NCBI GenBank assembly: GCA_004524425.1
Contig: SDNN01000205.1
Coordinates: 1-5,203 of the forward strand
Source of the DNA: Promethearchaeota archaeon
GTDB lineage: Archaea > Asgardarchaeota > Lokiarchaeia > Sigynarchaeales > SOKP01
Reading direction: 5' to 3'
DNA: 5,203 nucleotides
In this document: one piece after another, positions 4,971-5,203 of the stretch
How the letters are laid out: each line of letters starts with the position of its first letter
Position numbering within the stretch: the first letter of the stretch is position 1
Notes under the pieces: model-generated
What the model saw: only the letters and a program-made list of their open reading frames with translations
Database searches by the model: none
What the model was told of the DNA's origin: nothing
Made by a program: the position numbers and the translations under genes

Positions 4971-5203
4971 ATGCAAGTAGAAAAATCATTTGATATCATA
5001 GTTGTTGGAGCAGGAACCGGTGGAACTACGGCAGCTCGGTTTGCTGCAGAAAAAGGATTGAAAGTCTGTCTCATAGATCGTAAAGAAAGAAGCAAGATAG
5101 GGGACAAAATATGCGGAGATGCCGTTGGTTCAGAGATTTTCGATATGTTAAATATCAATCCTCCAAGAGATGAAGAATTGTCCTGTTTAATAAAAGGTGC
5201 TAA
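4971..5203 (+). CDS. Geranylgeranyl reductase family FAD-dependent protein, N-terminal 77 residues (runs off right edge)
   Basis: Only the first 77 codons are present; the family is usually about 380-450 residues. The FAD-binding Rossmann fold is clear: FDIIVVGAGTGGTTAARFAA (7-26) has the dinucleotide loop GAGTGG (13-18), and strand 2 ends in VCLIDRK (32-38), where Asp36 would contact the FAD ribose. The following IGDKICGDAVG (43-53) is characteristic of geranylgeranyl reductases, which have a conserved Cys-Gly next to the flavin. These enzymes saturate double bonds of geranylgeranyl chains in archaeal membrane lipids, and in some cases dolichyl phosphate, at the membrane surface. Many archaea carry several paralogues, so this may not be the main archaeol enzyme. 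An in-frame TAA at 4944-4946 and no earlier ATG fix the start. The neighbouring polyprenol kinase homologue fits an isoprenoid lipid role. Confidence 0.88.
   Translation, partial: MQVEKSFDIIVVGAGTGGTTAARFAAEKGLKVCLIDRKERSKIGDKICGDAVGSEIFDMLNINPPRDEELSCLIKGA

Noticed and set aside
4943..5158. A 71-codon minus-strand frame
   Set aside because: It is antisense to the reductase N-terminus, where the FAD motif on the plus strand is unmistakable.

Overview
The window is strongly AT-rich (roughly one third G+C by eye) and reads as an archaeal chromosome segment. Three things support this. Start codons lie a short distance downstream of TATA-like boxes, with little or no Shine-Dalgarno sequence. Genes end in oligo-T tracts rather than GC-rich hairpins. 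The right end carries a geranylgeranyl-reductase-type flavoprotein next to a CTP-dependent polyprenol kinase homologue, as expected for isoprenoid lipids. The AT-richness, the use of ATA and AGA codons, and the look of the seven-helix membrane protein at the left edge suggest an Asgard (Lokiarchaeia-like) archaeon. That last placement is inference.

Layout. Positions 1-1040 (minus strand) hold a two-gene unit: an unrecognised 93-residue helical protein followed by a multi-pass membrane protein that runs off the left edge. Positions 1041-1347 are non-coding, with the promoter of that unit and the weak end of the next gene. Positions 1348-3165 (minus) hold a Gfo/Idh/MocA-family NAD(P)-dependent oxidoreductase followed 24 bases later by a GNAT acetyltransferase, probably one operon. 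Positions 3259-3873 (minus) encode a second GNAT protein with an extra N-terminal segment of about 60 residues and a clear TATA box placed for a nearly leaderless mRNA. Positions 3874-4150 are a divergent intergenic region. Positions 4151-4903 (plus) encode an integral membrane polyprenol/dolichol-kinase-family protein. From 4971 to the right edge (plus) is the N-terminus of a geranylgeranyl reductase family protein.

Functionally, the two plus-strand genes fit together: the kinase family phosphorylates long isoprenoid alcohols using CTP, and the reductase family saturates geranylgeranyl or polyprenyl chains. The oxidoreductase-GNAT pair may modify a sugar or other small metabolite, but the substrate cannot be read from the sequence. 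I see no mobile element, CRISPR array, rRNA or tRNA. The least explained part is the small helical protein plus membrane protein pair at the left.
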